Assembly (NCBI RefSeq): GCF_004323185.1
Contig: NZ_NAPS01000001.1
Location: forward strand, 273,453-334,168
DNA: 60,716 nt
DNA from: Westiellopsis prolifica IICB1
Lineage (GTDB): Bacteria > Cyanobacteriota > Cyanobacteriia > Cyanobacteriales > Nostocaceae
Reading direction: 5' to 3'
Part shown: positions 1 through 7,932 of the stretch, one piece after another
Layout of the letters: every line of letters starts with the position of its first letter
Position numbering within the stretch: position 1 is the stretch's first letter
Translations under genes and position numbers: made by a program
Notes under the pieces: generated by a model
What the model was told of the DNA's origin: nothing
What the model saw: only the letters and a program-made list of their open reading frames with translations
Databases searched by the model: none

Positions 1-286
1 CCGTAAACAAAACTGATTAAGGGTTGAAAGAACCCGATAATGCTTAACCTTCGACCACGACGCTTACTTTGCTCTAAGCGTTTTTGCTTACCTCGAAAGT
101 AATATGTATAACTAGGTTCGCTCCACGTACAAAATCCAGATTCATCAAGGTATTTCAGGTCTATTTCTCCCGTAGCAGCAGCCAGTTCTAACATCTCTAA
201 GTCTGCTTGTTTACAAACTCGCGCTATTGGGTCTTGTTTTCCTTTGTGACTTTTCCTAGTTCGTTTCCAGTTGACCCCCTTTTTTT
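1..286 (-). CDS. IS630-family transposase, DDE part (partial, -1 frame)
   Basis: In the -1 frame relative to the upstream HTH ORF, the minus strand encodes KGVNWKRTRKSHKGKQDP followed by a helical linker. Then comes YLDESGF, which holds the first acidic residue of the IS630 DDE catalytic core, then SEPSYTYYFRGKQKRLEQ. The frame is open to base 1, so the remaining catalytic residues lie outside the window. It overlaps the HTH ORF by about 60 bases and has no obvious start codon or ribosome binding site of its own. This supports production as a fusion by frameshifting. Confidence 0.75.
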
Positions 287-679
287 GAGTACCCGTCTTA
301 ATCTGTCAGGACTCAGTTTGATTTTGCGATCGCTTGACAATTTTTCAGCAAGTTGACGACTGTTATATGTACGTGGTTCTTTTTTAAGGCACTCTTCCAA
401 AAAGATTATGTCTTCTTCGGACCACTTCAGTTTTCCCCCTCGACCTGCTAATTCCCAAAGCCCTTCCAGACCTAGTTTTTGCCATTTATGCAAAACTTCT
501 CTCACGGTCTGTGAAGTCCAGTTAAAGTGAGCAGCTATTTTTTCTACATACCAGCCGTGAGCGTTTAGTCTGATTACCTCTGCTCGGTCTTTAACTTTCT
601 GCGGTACATCCGCAGTTCTCAGTTTTAACAAGGTGTTATCTTGCTCACGAGTTAAAAATACTCTTAAACGAGCGCCCAT
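224..679 (-). CDS. IS630-family transposase, N-terminal (HTH) part
   Basis: This 151-codon ORF encodes the DNA-binding half of an IS630-type transposase. A winged helix-turn-helix region lies around residues 25-80 (the AAHFNWTSQTVREVLHKW stretch), followed by a second HTH-like segment (residues 85-130) containing SRQLAEKL. The ORF stops at 224-226 just after a poly-A/poly-G run. The conserved continuation (KGVNWKRTRKSHKGKQDP, then YLDESGF) is readable immediately downstream in the -1 frame. A full-length enzyme would therefore need either programmed -1 frameshifting at the A7G5 run (plus-strand 275-286) or a mutation that broke the gene. Both arrangements occur in IS630 relatives. Confidence 0.85.
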   Translation of the reverse strand: MGARLRVFLTREQDNTLLKLRTADVPQKVKDRAEVIRLNAHGWYVEKIAAHFNWTSQTVREVLHKWQKLGLEGLWELAGRGGKLKWSEEDIIFLEECLKKEPRTYNSRQLAEKLSSDRKIKLSPDRLRRVLKKRGSTGNELGKVTKENKTQ

Positions 680-799
680 AACTTAGTCACCTCGGTAGAT
701 GCATTTTCCGTATTTACATACCTTAACATAGTTTGGTTTTTTCATGCCCACCTACTTACTCAAAAACCCTATGCGATAATTAATGGTAAAACTAAACGA

Positions 800-2206
800 T
801 TGGCTGCATCTGATAGTAGTGATCCTCTGATTCAAGCTACTGCTAAGTATTTACAGCCAAAGCTGGGATACTTGCAACAAATTAAAGAAAAGCAGCAGTT
901 AATGTTTGATTTCAAAGGCGATCGCCAATATGTTAAAGTTACTCCCTGGCGCGATCAGTTTGGTTTAGACTGGCTTGTGGTCGTCACTGTCCCCGAAGCT
1001 GATTTTATGGGGCAAATCAACGCCAACACTCGCACTACAATAGCTCTGTGCTTACTGACTTTGATAGCAGCTTCGGTAATTGGGATTTATACATCTCGTT
1101 GGATTACCCGACCCATTTTACAGCTGAGTCAGGCAAGTCAGGCAATTGCTGATCAAAAATTAGATCGCCCGGTTGAAGTCAAAGGAATTTATGAGTTGGA
1201 GATTCTGGCGCAATCTTTCAATCATATGGCTAGACAGTTACAAGAATCTTTTACAGCTTTAGAAAAAACAAACACTGAACTAGAACAACGAGTAGAAACA
1301 CGCACGACTGAGTTGCAAAAAACCATTGCGGAACTGCATTATACACAAGCACAGATGGTGCAGAGTGAAAAAATGTCAGCCCTTGGTGAAATGGTGGCAG
1401 GAGTCGCCCACGAAATCAACAATCCAGTTAACTTTATTCACGGTAATCTCACTTATGTTGAGGATTACACTCAGGATTTATTGCGTTTGGTGCAACTTTA
1501 TCAAAAATATTTACCTGAACCACCTCTCGAAATTCAAGAAGAACTTGTTGAAATTGATTTTGATTTCTTGGATAAGGATTTAATCAAGGTAATCGAATCA
1601 ATGCAAATAGGAACAAACCGCATTCGTGAAATTGTGCTGTCATTGCGAAATTTTTCGCGCTTAGATGAAGCAGAGGTGAAAAAAGTTGATATTCATGAAG
1701 GTATCGATAGCACATTGGTAATTTTGAATCACCGTCTCAAGGCTAAATCAGATCGTCCTGAAATCCAAGTTATTAAAGAGTATGGAAATTTACCTTTAGT
1801 AGAGTGTTATGCAGGTCAGTTAAATCAAGTGTTTATGAATATTCTCAGTAATGCAATTGATGCATTGGAAGAACGCGATCGTACACTAGAGGAAATTAAA
1901 GCTCAACCAAGCACAATTTATATATCGACGTCTGCTGAAAATCAGACTGTAACTATTAGTATTAAAGATAACGGGATGGGTATTAATGAAACAGTACGTT
2001 CCAAGTTATTTAATCCATTTTTTACTACTAAACCTGTAGGTAAAGGAACAGGTTTAGGTTTAGCCATTAGCTACCAAGTTATTACCGAAAAACATGGTGG
2101 TAAGCTTTTGTGTAATTCTCAACCAGGACAGGGAGCAGAATTTTTGATTGAACTTCCCACACTGCAACTATCTGCTCATTCACCAAATTGCACAAGTTTA
2201 GTTTAA
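800..2206 (+). CDS. Sensor histidine kinase, 5'-truncated (Cache remnant-TM-HAMP-HisKA-HATPase)
   Basis: The visible part begins inside an extracellular Cache-type sensor domain (residues 1-75). It then has one membrane helix (about 80-98), HAMP (99-155), a coiled coil (150-190), HisKA with the phospho-acceptor His204 in GVAHEINNPV, and an HATPase domain ending in a [12 protein letters not shown]-box. Relatives normally have a first membrane helix and a complete Cache domain of about 250 residues before this point. Here the reading frame stays open upstream (AIINGKTKRL before the TTG at 800) until it meets the IS630 end near 757. The gene therefore looks decapitated by the insertion. The kinase core is intact, so a soluble-sided fragment might still be made. 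The stop codon falls in a dispersed repeat. Confidence 0.85.
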   Translation: MAASDSSDPLIQATAKYLQPKLGYLQQIKEKQQLMFDFKGDRQYVKVTPWRDQFGLDWLVVVTVPEADFMGQINANTRTTIALCLLTLIAASVIGIYTSRWITRPILQLSQASQAIADQKLDRPVEVKGIYELEILAQSFNHMARQLQESFTALEKTNTELEQRVETRTTELQKTIAELHYTQAQMVQSEKMSALGEMVAGVAHEINNPVNFIHGNLTYVEDYTQDLLRLVQLYQKYLPEPPLEIQEELVEIDFDFLDKDLIKVIESMQIGTNRIREIVLSLRNFSRLDEAEVKKVDIHEGIDSTLVILNHRLKAKSDRPEIQVIKEYGNLPLVECYAGQLNQVFMNILSNAIDALEERDRTLEEIKAQPSTIYISTSAENQTVTISIKDNGMGINETVRSKLFNPFFTTKPVGKGTGLGLAISYQVITEKHGGKLLCNSQPGQGAEFLIELPTLQLSAHSPNCTSLV

Positions 2207-2294
2207 GTAAGTCGGCACAAATATAGAGACTGTTATTTGTCATTTGTCATTTGTCATTTGTAATATAGTTATATTTATGAGCGCCGATTTACTT
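2205..2294. repeat. Short MITE-like element (AAGTAAGTCGGC family)
   Basis: The left end reads AAGTAAGTCGGCACAAAT. The right end is its imperfect inverse (GCCGATTTACTT, preceded by AATATAGTTATATTTAT). The interior holds a triple TCATTTG heptamer repeat. The left end overlaps the stop codon of the kinase gene. The ends resemble those of the IS630-family element at the left edge of the window. Confidence 0.6.
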
Positions 2295-2386
2295 AAATAT
2301 ATAATTCAATTTGCTTAGTAATTTTTGTATTTTTGTCAATCTGCTTGCGAAACTTGCTCTGCGGGTAGTAGTTTATAGTGCTTTTC

Positions 2387-3742
2387 TTATATTACTCTAA
2401 CTTCACCTTCTTCTAGTGTCAGTTCATATATTGCTATTAAATCATTGTTCATTTTTTCTTTATTAATTTGTCTAATTCTGGGTTCTATTACACATGGATC
2501 AACATTATAATGTTTGGATGCTTCAGACATATCATACATTAGCAATTGAATATTCCCCAATTCATGTTTAATCAGAGGTTTAGTTAAATGTACATTAAGC
2601 AATTTGATAATTTCTGATGCTACTGCTTTAGCCAATAACGGAGGGACCGAATTTCCTATTTGTCTAAATCCATGCCATTTAGTAACATGAAATCTAAACC
2701 AATCAGGATAAGAATGTAAACGTGCTGCTTCACGTACAGTAATACATCTTGGCGTAAATGGGTGAATTGGTCTAGGAGAAGTAAAAGCTCCTCTATTACT
2801 AGGAGTTCCGGCTCTAAGTGTATTAGATATACCTTCAGGATCAAGTTTATGAAAGCGACTTATGGGTTCTATTTTACCATGTTGAGTAGACTCAAATCTT
2901 TTAATAGATTCTGAATTGTGTTTTGTTCTTAAACTAGAGGTAAGAATTCTAGAGTCATATTTACGTTCGTATGAATAGTTATTATCTGGAGAGTAAAGGC
3001 TGCGAAGTTGTCTACCATAATCACTAGGCTTACCAAAATCCGCAACTATCCAATCTCTTGTGTATAATTCTTGATATTTTTCCACTTCTGGTAGGTCTTT
3101 TAGTGCATCCCAAACTGTAGGAACTTGTGGAAGTTGATTCTCAAAACTTGATTTATTTTGTCTTCTATGTTTAGTAATTGGAAGTGGGTACTTTGGCAAA
3201 TTTAAATCATCACGACAACCTAATAAAAATAATCTTTCTCTGTTTTGAGGTACTCCATAGTTAGCAGCATTCAATACTTGATATTTTTGATTGATTTTGT
3301 AATTTTTTATCTCAAATTCTCTGATGATTTTGAAGATAAAATCTTTGTGTTTTCCTATAGTCATTCCTTTAACATTTTCCAAAACAAAATATTTGGGCTG
3401 TAGCTCCAAAACTAATCTAATGAAATGAAATACCAGAGAATTGCGAGGATCGTCAATAAAACGTTTGCCTATCAATGAAAATCCTTGACATGGTGGTCCC
3501 CCAAAAATAACATCAATTTCTCTATTGCCAATGGGTGAATTTTTTCTAATTTCTTCTCCTGTAATATCGACTACATTTTTACAAAAAATACTCCAAAAAG
3601 GAAAATTAAATTCGTGCGTAGCACAATGAATTGGATCAATTTCCACAGACGCAAGCACATCAAAACCTGCTTGTTCAAATCCTAATGACATTCCACCAAC
3701 ACCAGCAAATAAATCGATAGCAATAGGTCTACAATTTATCAT
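2387..3742 (-). CDS. DNA (cytosine-5-)-methyltransferase
   Basis: This 451-residue enzyme transfers a methyl group from SAM to C5 of cytosine in a specific DNA site. The motifs are in the usual m5C order: motif I DLFAGVGG (10-17), motif IV GGPPCQGFS with catalytic Cys85, motif VI ENVKG (about 122), motif VIII QNRERLF (166-172), a variable target-recognition stretch (about 180-310), motif IX around VREAARLHSYPD, and motif X QIGNSVPP. There is an unusual C-terminal tail of about 80 residues after motif X. No restriction endonuclease gene is adjacent, so it is probably a solitary methylase. Cyanobacteria commonly have one for CGATCG, the HIP1 core, but the target cannot be read from this sequence. 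The gene is AT-rich relative to its neighbours. Confidence 0.9.
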   Translation of the reverse strand: MINCRPIAIDLFAGVGGMSLGFEQAGFDVLASVEIDPIHCATHEFNFPFWSIFCKNVVDITGEEIRKNSPIGNREIDVIFGGPPCQGFSLIGKRFIDDPRNSLVFHFIRLVLELQPKYFVLENVKGMTIGKHKDFIFKIIREFEIKNYKINQKYQVLNAANYGVPQNRERLFLLGCRDDLNLPKYPLPITKHRRQNKSSFENQLPQVPTVWDALKDLPEVEKYQELYTRDWIVADFGKPSDYGRQLRSLYSPDNNYSYERKYDSRILTSSLRTKHNSESIKRFESTQHGKIEPISRFHKLDPEGISNTLRAGTPSNRGAFTSPRPIHPFTPRCITVREAARLHSYPDWFRFHVTKWHGFRQIGNSVPPLLAKAVASEIIKLLNVHLTKPLIKHELGNIQLLMYDMSEASKHYNVDPCVIEPRIRQINKEKMNNDLIAIYELTLEEGEVRVI

Positions 3743-3905
3743 TTTGCTTCATGATTTAGTTAATTATTTTTCAATCATTAAATTATACTAGATGAATTAT
3801 AAACTACTGATTGTTCATATGAATTAAACATGAAAAAATCGATTATTGAATTTTTAGAAATCTATTTTTCTGTGTAAGTTGAGTAAGGTAAAATTATTGA
3901 ATTAA

Positions 3906-3959
3906 GTTCGTAGTAAGGACTTTAGTCCTCAAGAAAGGACTAAAGTCCTTACTACGAAC
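3906..3959. repeat. Long perfect palindromic hairpin repeat
   Basis: Two 23-base arms (3906-3928 and 3937-3959), GTTCGTAGTAAGGACTTTAG plus TCC and its exact inverse, flank an 8-base loop. A shorter version sits at 11120-11153 and a decayed one at 58932-58986. The hairpin lies in the gap between the metal-binding protein gene and the methyltransferase gene, both on the minus strand. It may also act as a transcription barrier. Confidence 0.8.
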
Positions 3960-3967
3960 CTTTGGTC

Positions 3968-5041
3968 TTACTTATCAGCGGAAAATGGCGTATACTTGCC
4001 TCCCAATGCTTCTACAATAGTCCGTGTATTTGCTGCCATCATTTTGCTATAGGTATCACCCTCACTTCCAGCTGCACCTATAGAATCAGAATACAGTTGA
4101 CGCGGCGCTAATTTGACTCCTGCTTCTTGTGCTACTGTTTGTATTAAATTTGGGTTAATTGTCGTTTCCGCAAAAATTGCCGATACACCAATTTTTTTGA
4201 TTGATTCTACTAGTTGTTTAACAGTTTGGGCGCTTGGCTGTTCTTCGGTGCTAATACCGATCAGTGTACCGACAATCGGTATTTGATAAGCACGCCCGTA
4301 ATACTGAAAAGCATCGTGAGTGGTTACAAGTTTGCGTTTATTTGGGGGGATAGTTTGAATTTGTTGGGTAATCCAGCGATCTAACTGTTGTAATTCTGTA
4401 GTTAGTTGCTGTGCATTCTCGGTAAATTCAGCTTTGTCTGCGGGTGATAACTCAATTAAGCTATCTCGAATTATATTCACCATTGCGATCGCATTTTTTA
4501 CATTACCCCAAACATGCGGATCTGGTACTACTTCACCCTTACCTTTATCTAACTGTAAGGGTTTCGCGACTTCTCCCACCGCTAACTTCCGCGCTTTTGT
4601 TCCAGCAGCATTCATTAACTTAATCAATCCAGGTTCTAAATTATACCCGTTATACAAAATCAAGTCTGCTTCTTCTAAAAATTTACTATCTTGTGGTCTA
4701 GGTTCGTATACATGCGGATCTGTACCCGGTTGAAGAATTCCCGTTAATTGAATTTCATCTCCTCCAACCTCCTCAGCCAAATCAGCAATAATTGTGCTAG
4801 TTGCGACAACTTGCGGTTTGTCATCCGTCTGTGAGTTGGAATTTGATGGCGCACAGGCGAATAAAGCAAGCGGTAAAAGTATTGCTAAACAAGCATTTTG
4901 GTAGATACGTCTCCAGGGTGAAAAAGCAGAGACTAGGAAAACCAAAGGATAAAAATAGCTTCCGTATCTCCCGTGTATCCCATATCCTCCTTCTACTTCT
5001 AATCCTCTGTCCGAAGTATTAAGTTTACTTATATTAAACAT
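3968..5041 (-). CDS. Metal ABC transporter substrate-binding lipoprotein (cluster 9, Mn/Zn type)
   Basis: This is the periplasmic metal-capturing subunit of a cluster A-I (TroA/MntC/ZnuA) importer. A hydrophobic segment ending LALFAC at Cys63 is a plausible lipobox. The expected ligands are visible: His110 (TDPHVYEP), His176 (PDPHVWGN), His242 (TTHDAFQYYG) and Asp319 (LYSDSIG). Three His plus Asp is the TroA/ZnuA set, whereas classical MntC/PsaA proteins have Glu at the third position. However, the His-rich loop of true ZnuA proteins is absent, so the metal is uncertain (Zn, Mn or Fe). The about 44 residues before the signal (GGYGIHGRYGSYFYPL and so on) are unusual and may derive from inserted repeat DNA. 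The gene is divergent from the ATPase and permease genes, with 76 bases between. Confidence 0.88.
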   Translation of the reverse strand: MFNISKLNTSDRGLEVEGGYGIHGRYGSYFYPLVFLVSAFSPWRRIYQNACLAILLPLALFACAPSNSNSQTDDKPQVVATSTIIADLAEEVGGDEIQLTGILQPGTDPHVYEPRPQDSKFLEEADLILYNGYNLEPGLIKLMNAAGTKARKLAVGEVAKPLQLDKGKGEVVPDPHVWGNVKNAIAMVNIIRDSLIELSPADKAEFTENAQQLTTELQQLDRWITQQIQTIPPNKRKLVTTHDAFQYYGRAYQIPIVGTLIGISTEEQPSAQTVKQLVESIKKIGVSAIFAETTINPNLIQTVAQEAGVKLAPRQLYSDSIGAAGSEGDTYSKMMAANTRTIVEALGGKYTPFSADK

Positions 5042-5117
5042 TATTCCTAGCTATAGATGTTTTCATTTTCTTCTCATTTTTATAGTAAGCTGAAGCAAGA
5101 ACTATAAAAACACAATT
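5042..5117. promoter_or_regulatory. Divergent promoter region of the metal transporter genes
   Basis: This 76-base AT-rich gap separates the substrate-binding protein gene (minus) from the ATPase gene (plus) and must hold both promoters. A possible -10 box for the plus strand is TATAGT at 5082-5087. I see no clear palindrome that would mark a Fur, Zur or MntR operator. Confidence 0.4.
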
Positions 5118-5936
5118 ATGGAAATGCTATTTTTGCACCCAAGCCAATCCCAAAGGAAAACGGTGGAAATGTCTAGCGCAGAGATACAAACTATTGAAAA
5201 TAATCCTAGTGATGCCATTACTATTGCTGATTTAAGCGTGTATTATCGAGCAGTGGAAGCTCTCACAGATATAAATTGCACTATCAAACCGGGACAACTC
5301 ACAGGTATTTTTGGCCCCAATGGTGCTGGTAAAAGTACGCTGATGAAGGCGATGTTGGGGTTGGTTCCTAGTAACGGCAAAATACTGTATAAAGGTAAAC
5401 CTTTAATGCAGCAACTAGATCAAGTAGCCTACGTACCCCAGCGTAGTCAAATTGATTGGACTTATCCCGCTACTGTTTGGGATGTGGTGATGATGGGAAG
5501 GGTGAAAAAAACAGGCTGGTTACGTGGTTTTAGTACGGTAAGTCGTCAAGTAGCAAAAGCTGCGTTAGAGCGAGTTGGTATGAGTGAATACCGTTATCGA
5601 CCCATCGGACAGCTTTCTGGTGGACAACAACAACGAGTATTTTTAGCACGGGCCTTAACACAGGAAGCAGAAATTTTTTGTTTTGACGAACCTTTTGTAG
5701 GGATAGATCAAAAAACTCAGTCAGTAATTTTTGAAGTCTTCAGCGAACTTACCAAAGCTGGAAAAATAGTTGTTGTTGTCAATCATGATTTGGGTGAGTC
5801 AATCTCTCATTTTGATGAATTGATTTTATTAAACCGTGAATTAATTGCTACAGGTTCTCGACAACAGGTATTAACAGAAGAAAACTTATCCCGCGCCTAC
5901 AGTGGTAATGTAATCTTTTGGAAAGAGGCAGCATAA
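5118..5936 (+). CDS. Metal ABC transporter ATP-binding protein
   Basis: This is the 272-residue nucleotide-binding subunit of a cluster-9 Mn/Zn importer. Walker A GPNGAGKST lies around residue 66, the Q-loop is in YVPQRSQIDW, the signature is LSGGQQQR, Walker B is EIFCFDEP and the H-loop is VNHDLG. The YVPQ...IDW..P.TVWDVVMMGR stretch is typical of MntA/TroB-type ATPases. The first about 35 residues are not conserved, so translation could also start at a later Met (such as Met18, MSSAEIQT). The permease gene follows after a 70-base spacer filled by STRR repeats, probably in one transcript. Confidence 0.9.
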   Translation: MEMLFLHPSQSQRKTVEMSSAEIQTIENNPSDAITIADLSVYYRAVEALTDINCTIKPGQLTGIFGPNGAGKSTLMKAMLGLVPSNGKILYKGKPLMQQLDQVAYVPQRSQIDWTYPATVWDVVMMGRVKKTGWLRGFSTVSRQVAKAALERVGMSEYRYRPIGQLSGGQQQRVFLARALTQEAEIFCFDEPFVGIDQKTQSVIFEVFSELTKAGKIVVVVNHDLGESISHFDELILLNRELIATGSRQQVLTEENLSRAYSGNVIFWKEAA

Positions 5937-5940
5937 TTAA

Positions 5941-6003
5941 TCATTGGTCACTAGTCATTGGTCATTGGGATGACAAAGGACAAATGACAAAAAACAAAGG
6001 ACA
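5941..6003. repeat. STRR heptamer tract
   Basis: Degenerate repeats of TCATTGG or TCACTAG, followed by the inverse ACAAATGACAAA and GGACAA units. They fill the spacer between the ATPase and permease genes. Similar tracts occur throughout the intergenic regions of the window. Confidence 0.75.
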
Positions 6004-6006
6004 AGT

Positions 6007-6855
6007 ATGTTAGAAGCGTTGATTGAGCCTTTACAATATGGCTTTATGCAGCGATCGCTTGTAATAGCCATTTTGGTAGGGATGTTGTGTGCGGTTGTCG
6101 GTAGCTACTTGATGGTGCAACGATTAGCTTTGCTGGGTGATGCAATTAGTCACTCGGTTTTACCAGGACTGGCGATCGCTTTTTTGTTGGGCGCTAACAT
6201 TTTTATTGGAGCGTTCATTGCTGGTGTTGTGAGTACAATGTGCATCGCTTTGATCAGGACGCGATCGCCAATCAAAGAAGACGCTGCAATGGGGATAGTA
6301 TTTTCGGCTTTTTTTGCGCTTGGTGTGACGTTAATTACTGTGATTCAAAAAGAAAATAAAATTGACCTCAATCATTTTCTTTTTGGTAATATTCTGGGCG
6401 TGACTACGCAGGATGTCAGAGATACTGCGCTCATAGCCGCTATAGTGTTTATAGTCGTTTTTTTACTGTACAAAGAACTGTTATTTTATACTTTTGATCC
6501 TTTAGGCGCACAAGCAGCAGGTTTACCAGTCAATCGTCTCAACTTTGGACTGATGCTGTTGATTGCGTTAACAATAGTCGCTAGTATGAAAGCCGTTGGT
6601 GTCATCTTAGTTTTATCATTATTAATTACACCAGGCGCTACTGCCTATTTATTAGTTCAACGTCTCCACGAAGTCATGATTTTAGGGGCAGTAATTGGGG
6701 TAATTTCTAGTATTAGTGGTATGTATTTAAGTTACTTTTATAACTTGCCTTCTGGCCCTGCGATTGTTTTAGTAGTGTCAGGATTATTTGTATTGGCGTT
6801 GCTATTGAGTCCTAATCATGGTGTTTTTAGTCAGAGACAGAAGCTGAAAAATTAA
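6007..6855 (+). CDS. Metal ABC transporter permease
   Basis: This is a 282-residue integral membrane subunit of the ABC-3 family (Mn, Zn or Fe chelate uptake). About eight hydrophobic segments are visible. They include the conserved N-terminal region (QRSLVIAILVGMLCAVVGSY, then RLALLGDAISHSVLPGLAIA) and the C-terminal TPGATAYLLVQRL segment. The length is normal for the family. It ends shortly before a strong hairpin that probably terminates transcription from both sides. Confidence 0.9.
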   Translation: MLEALIEPLQYGFMQRSLVIAILVGMLCAVVGSYLMVQRLALLGDAISHSVLPGLAIAFLLGANIFIGAFIAGVVSTMCIALIRTRSPIKEDAAMGIVFSAFFALGVTLITVIQKENKIDLNHFLFGNILGVTTQDVRDTALIAAIVFIVVFLLYKELLFYTFDPLGAQAAGLPVNRLNFGLMLLIALTIVASMKAVGVILVLSLLITPGATAYLLVQRLHEVMILGAVIGVISSISGMYLSYFYNLPSGPAIVLVVSGLFVLALLLSPNHGVFSQRQKLKN

Positions 6856-6874
6856 GAATGAGAATTGAGAAAGC

Positions 6875-6905
6875 AAAAAAATCCCACACTTTTAAGTGTG
6901 GGATT
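6875..6905 (-). terminator. Rho-independent terminator for the RRM gene
   Basis: The perfect stem AATCCCACACTT / AAGTGTGGGATT (6880-6905) is followed on the minus strand by a run of seven T. It lies 70 bases past the stop of the minus-strand RRM gene and 20 bases past the plus-strand permease gene, so it may stop transcripts from both sides. Confidence 0.85.
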
Positions 6906-6974
6906 GAAAAACTTTTCTAGTACATTTGCACGGGATAACTTCAGATTAATCCCAAATGTTGTATAGATTTAGGA

Positions 6975-7271
6975 TTAGTAGCGGTTACGGAAGTTGTTTC
7001 CTCTGTTACCACCATAGGAACCCCTGTTTTCTTTGGGTTTGGCTTTATTCACTTTGAGGTCGCGTCCCATCCACTCAGCACCATCAAGAGCTTCAATGGC
7101 GGCGGATTCTTCAGCTTCTGTACCCATTTCTACGAAACCAAAGCCACGCAAGCGGCCTGTGTCACGGTCGGTTGGTAGCTGAACTCGCTTAACAGTACCA
7201 TATTCTGCAAAGACAGCGTTGAGACTATCTTCAGTAACATCGTAGGAAAGATTGCCTACATAAATTGACAT
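6975..7271 (-). CDS. RRM-type RNA-binding protein (Rbp family)
   Basis: This 98-residue protein has one RRM fold. RNP2 is IYVGNLSYD (3-11) and RNP1 is RGFGFVEM (about 42-49), and a short Gly/Arg/Asn-rich tail (GSYGGNRGNNFRNRY) follows. This is the layout of cyanobacterial RbpA proteins, many of which are cold-induced. The window holds a closely similar paralogue at 16497-16793 and a relic at 13370-13411. All three share a conserved 5' leader in which an inverted repeat covers the ribosome binding site. The ORF starts with ATG after GGAGAAAATTT. It has its own terminator and appears to be a single-gene unit. Confidence 0.92.
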   Translation of the reverse strand: MSIYVGNLSYDVTEDSLNAVFAEYGTVKRVQLPTDRDTGRLRGFGFVEMGTEAEESAAIEALDGAEWMGRDLKVNKAKPKENRGSYGGNRGNNFRNRY

Positions 7272-7390
7272 AAATTTTCTCCAAAACCAGACATAAATGT
7301 GTAGAGATGAGCGATTTCGGAGAAAAGTCTGTCAATACCAAAAGGAAAAAACCCATCAATACTAAGAACAAACACGGTCGCCGAATGAAC
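7272..7390 (-). promoter_or_regulatory. Structured 5' leader of the RRM gene with masked ribosome binding site
   Basis: Upstream of the start codon, the minus strand reads TTTTCTCCGAAA (7315-7326) and then TTTTGGAGAAAA (7275-7286). The two can pair over 12 bases with one G-U wobble, and the right arm contains the GGAG ribosome binding site. Further upstream is a conserved AT-rich block (around 7328-7388, plus strand AGTCTGTCAATACCAAAAGG and so on, to CGGTCGCCGAAT). It is shared with the leaders at 16800-16905 and 13412-13507. The 5' untranslated region of rbpA1 in Anabaena is known to mediate cold regulation. Direct masking of the ribosome binding site is my inference. Confidence 0.7.
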
Positions 7391-7542
7391 TCTCACCCTA
7401 CCAGCATGACATAGCAACCTAAATATCGGCAGCGAAGTTTGAAAAACTGTTATAAAAAGTTATGTTAGCAATTGATAACTAAGCATAAGTTTAATTTTTA
7501 TTTTTTAACTAAATTAAATTTAAGATAACATAATATTATAAT

Positions 7543-7845
7543 TCATAACATGTTAATTAAGTCAGCAAAACCATAAAAACTAACTACTAGTAATAGTAAT
7601 GCTGTCAATTGGGTAACTCGCGTTTGAGGAGAGGGAGCGATCGCTTCTCGGACTAAAATAGAAATTGATGCACCAACCACAAAACTTAAACCCAATACCA
7701 TATAAGGTACTTCTCTTGGTACAACACTAGAAATAGCCAACATCGTAATTGCTAACATCAACATTAACAATTCCACAAACCGCGGTGGATTGTATTGGCT
7801 AGATAAAATTAAAGTGTTTAACCAAAAGCGCCAGCTTCTCATCAC
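7543..7845 (-). CDS. Small conserved-type membrane protein
   Basis: This is a 100-residue protein with about three hydrophobic segments (residues 24-40, 48-66 and 77-97) and a short basic N-terminus (MMRSWRFW). I do not recognise a named family. It lies 87 bases downstream of chlI on the same strand, separated by STRR-like repeats. It might share the chlI transcript, but nothing in the sequence ties it to chlorophyll synthesis. Confidence 0.6.
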   Translation of the reverse strand: MMRSWRFWLNTLILSSQYNPPRFVELLMLMLAITMLAISSVVPREVPYMVLGLSFVVGASISILVREAIAPSPQTRVTQLTALLLLVVSFYGFADLINML

Positions 7846-7932
7846 AAATCAACCATCATTGACATTTTTGCTGTTTGTTGTTGGTTGGTCTTTATTTGTG
7901 ACAACCAACAACAAACAACCAGTAACAATAAA

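Larger units (their letters stand above)
1..760 (-). mobile_element. IS630-family insertion sequence, right part cut by window edge
   Basis: The element is transcribed leftwards and runs off the window at base 1. It carries a helix-turn-helix transposase N-terminus (224-679) and the start of a DDE domain in the -1 frame. Its outer end appears to lie near 750-760. Read on the minus strand, this end starts AGTAAGTAGGTGGGCATG and continues to AACTATGTTAAGG, ending near 722. The same pattern recurs at the ends of short dispersed elements elsewhere in the window. The neighbouring kinase gene begins in the middle of its sensor domain, which fits insertion into that gene. The exact boundary is uncertain because the other end is not visible. 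Confidence 0.75.
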
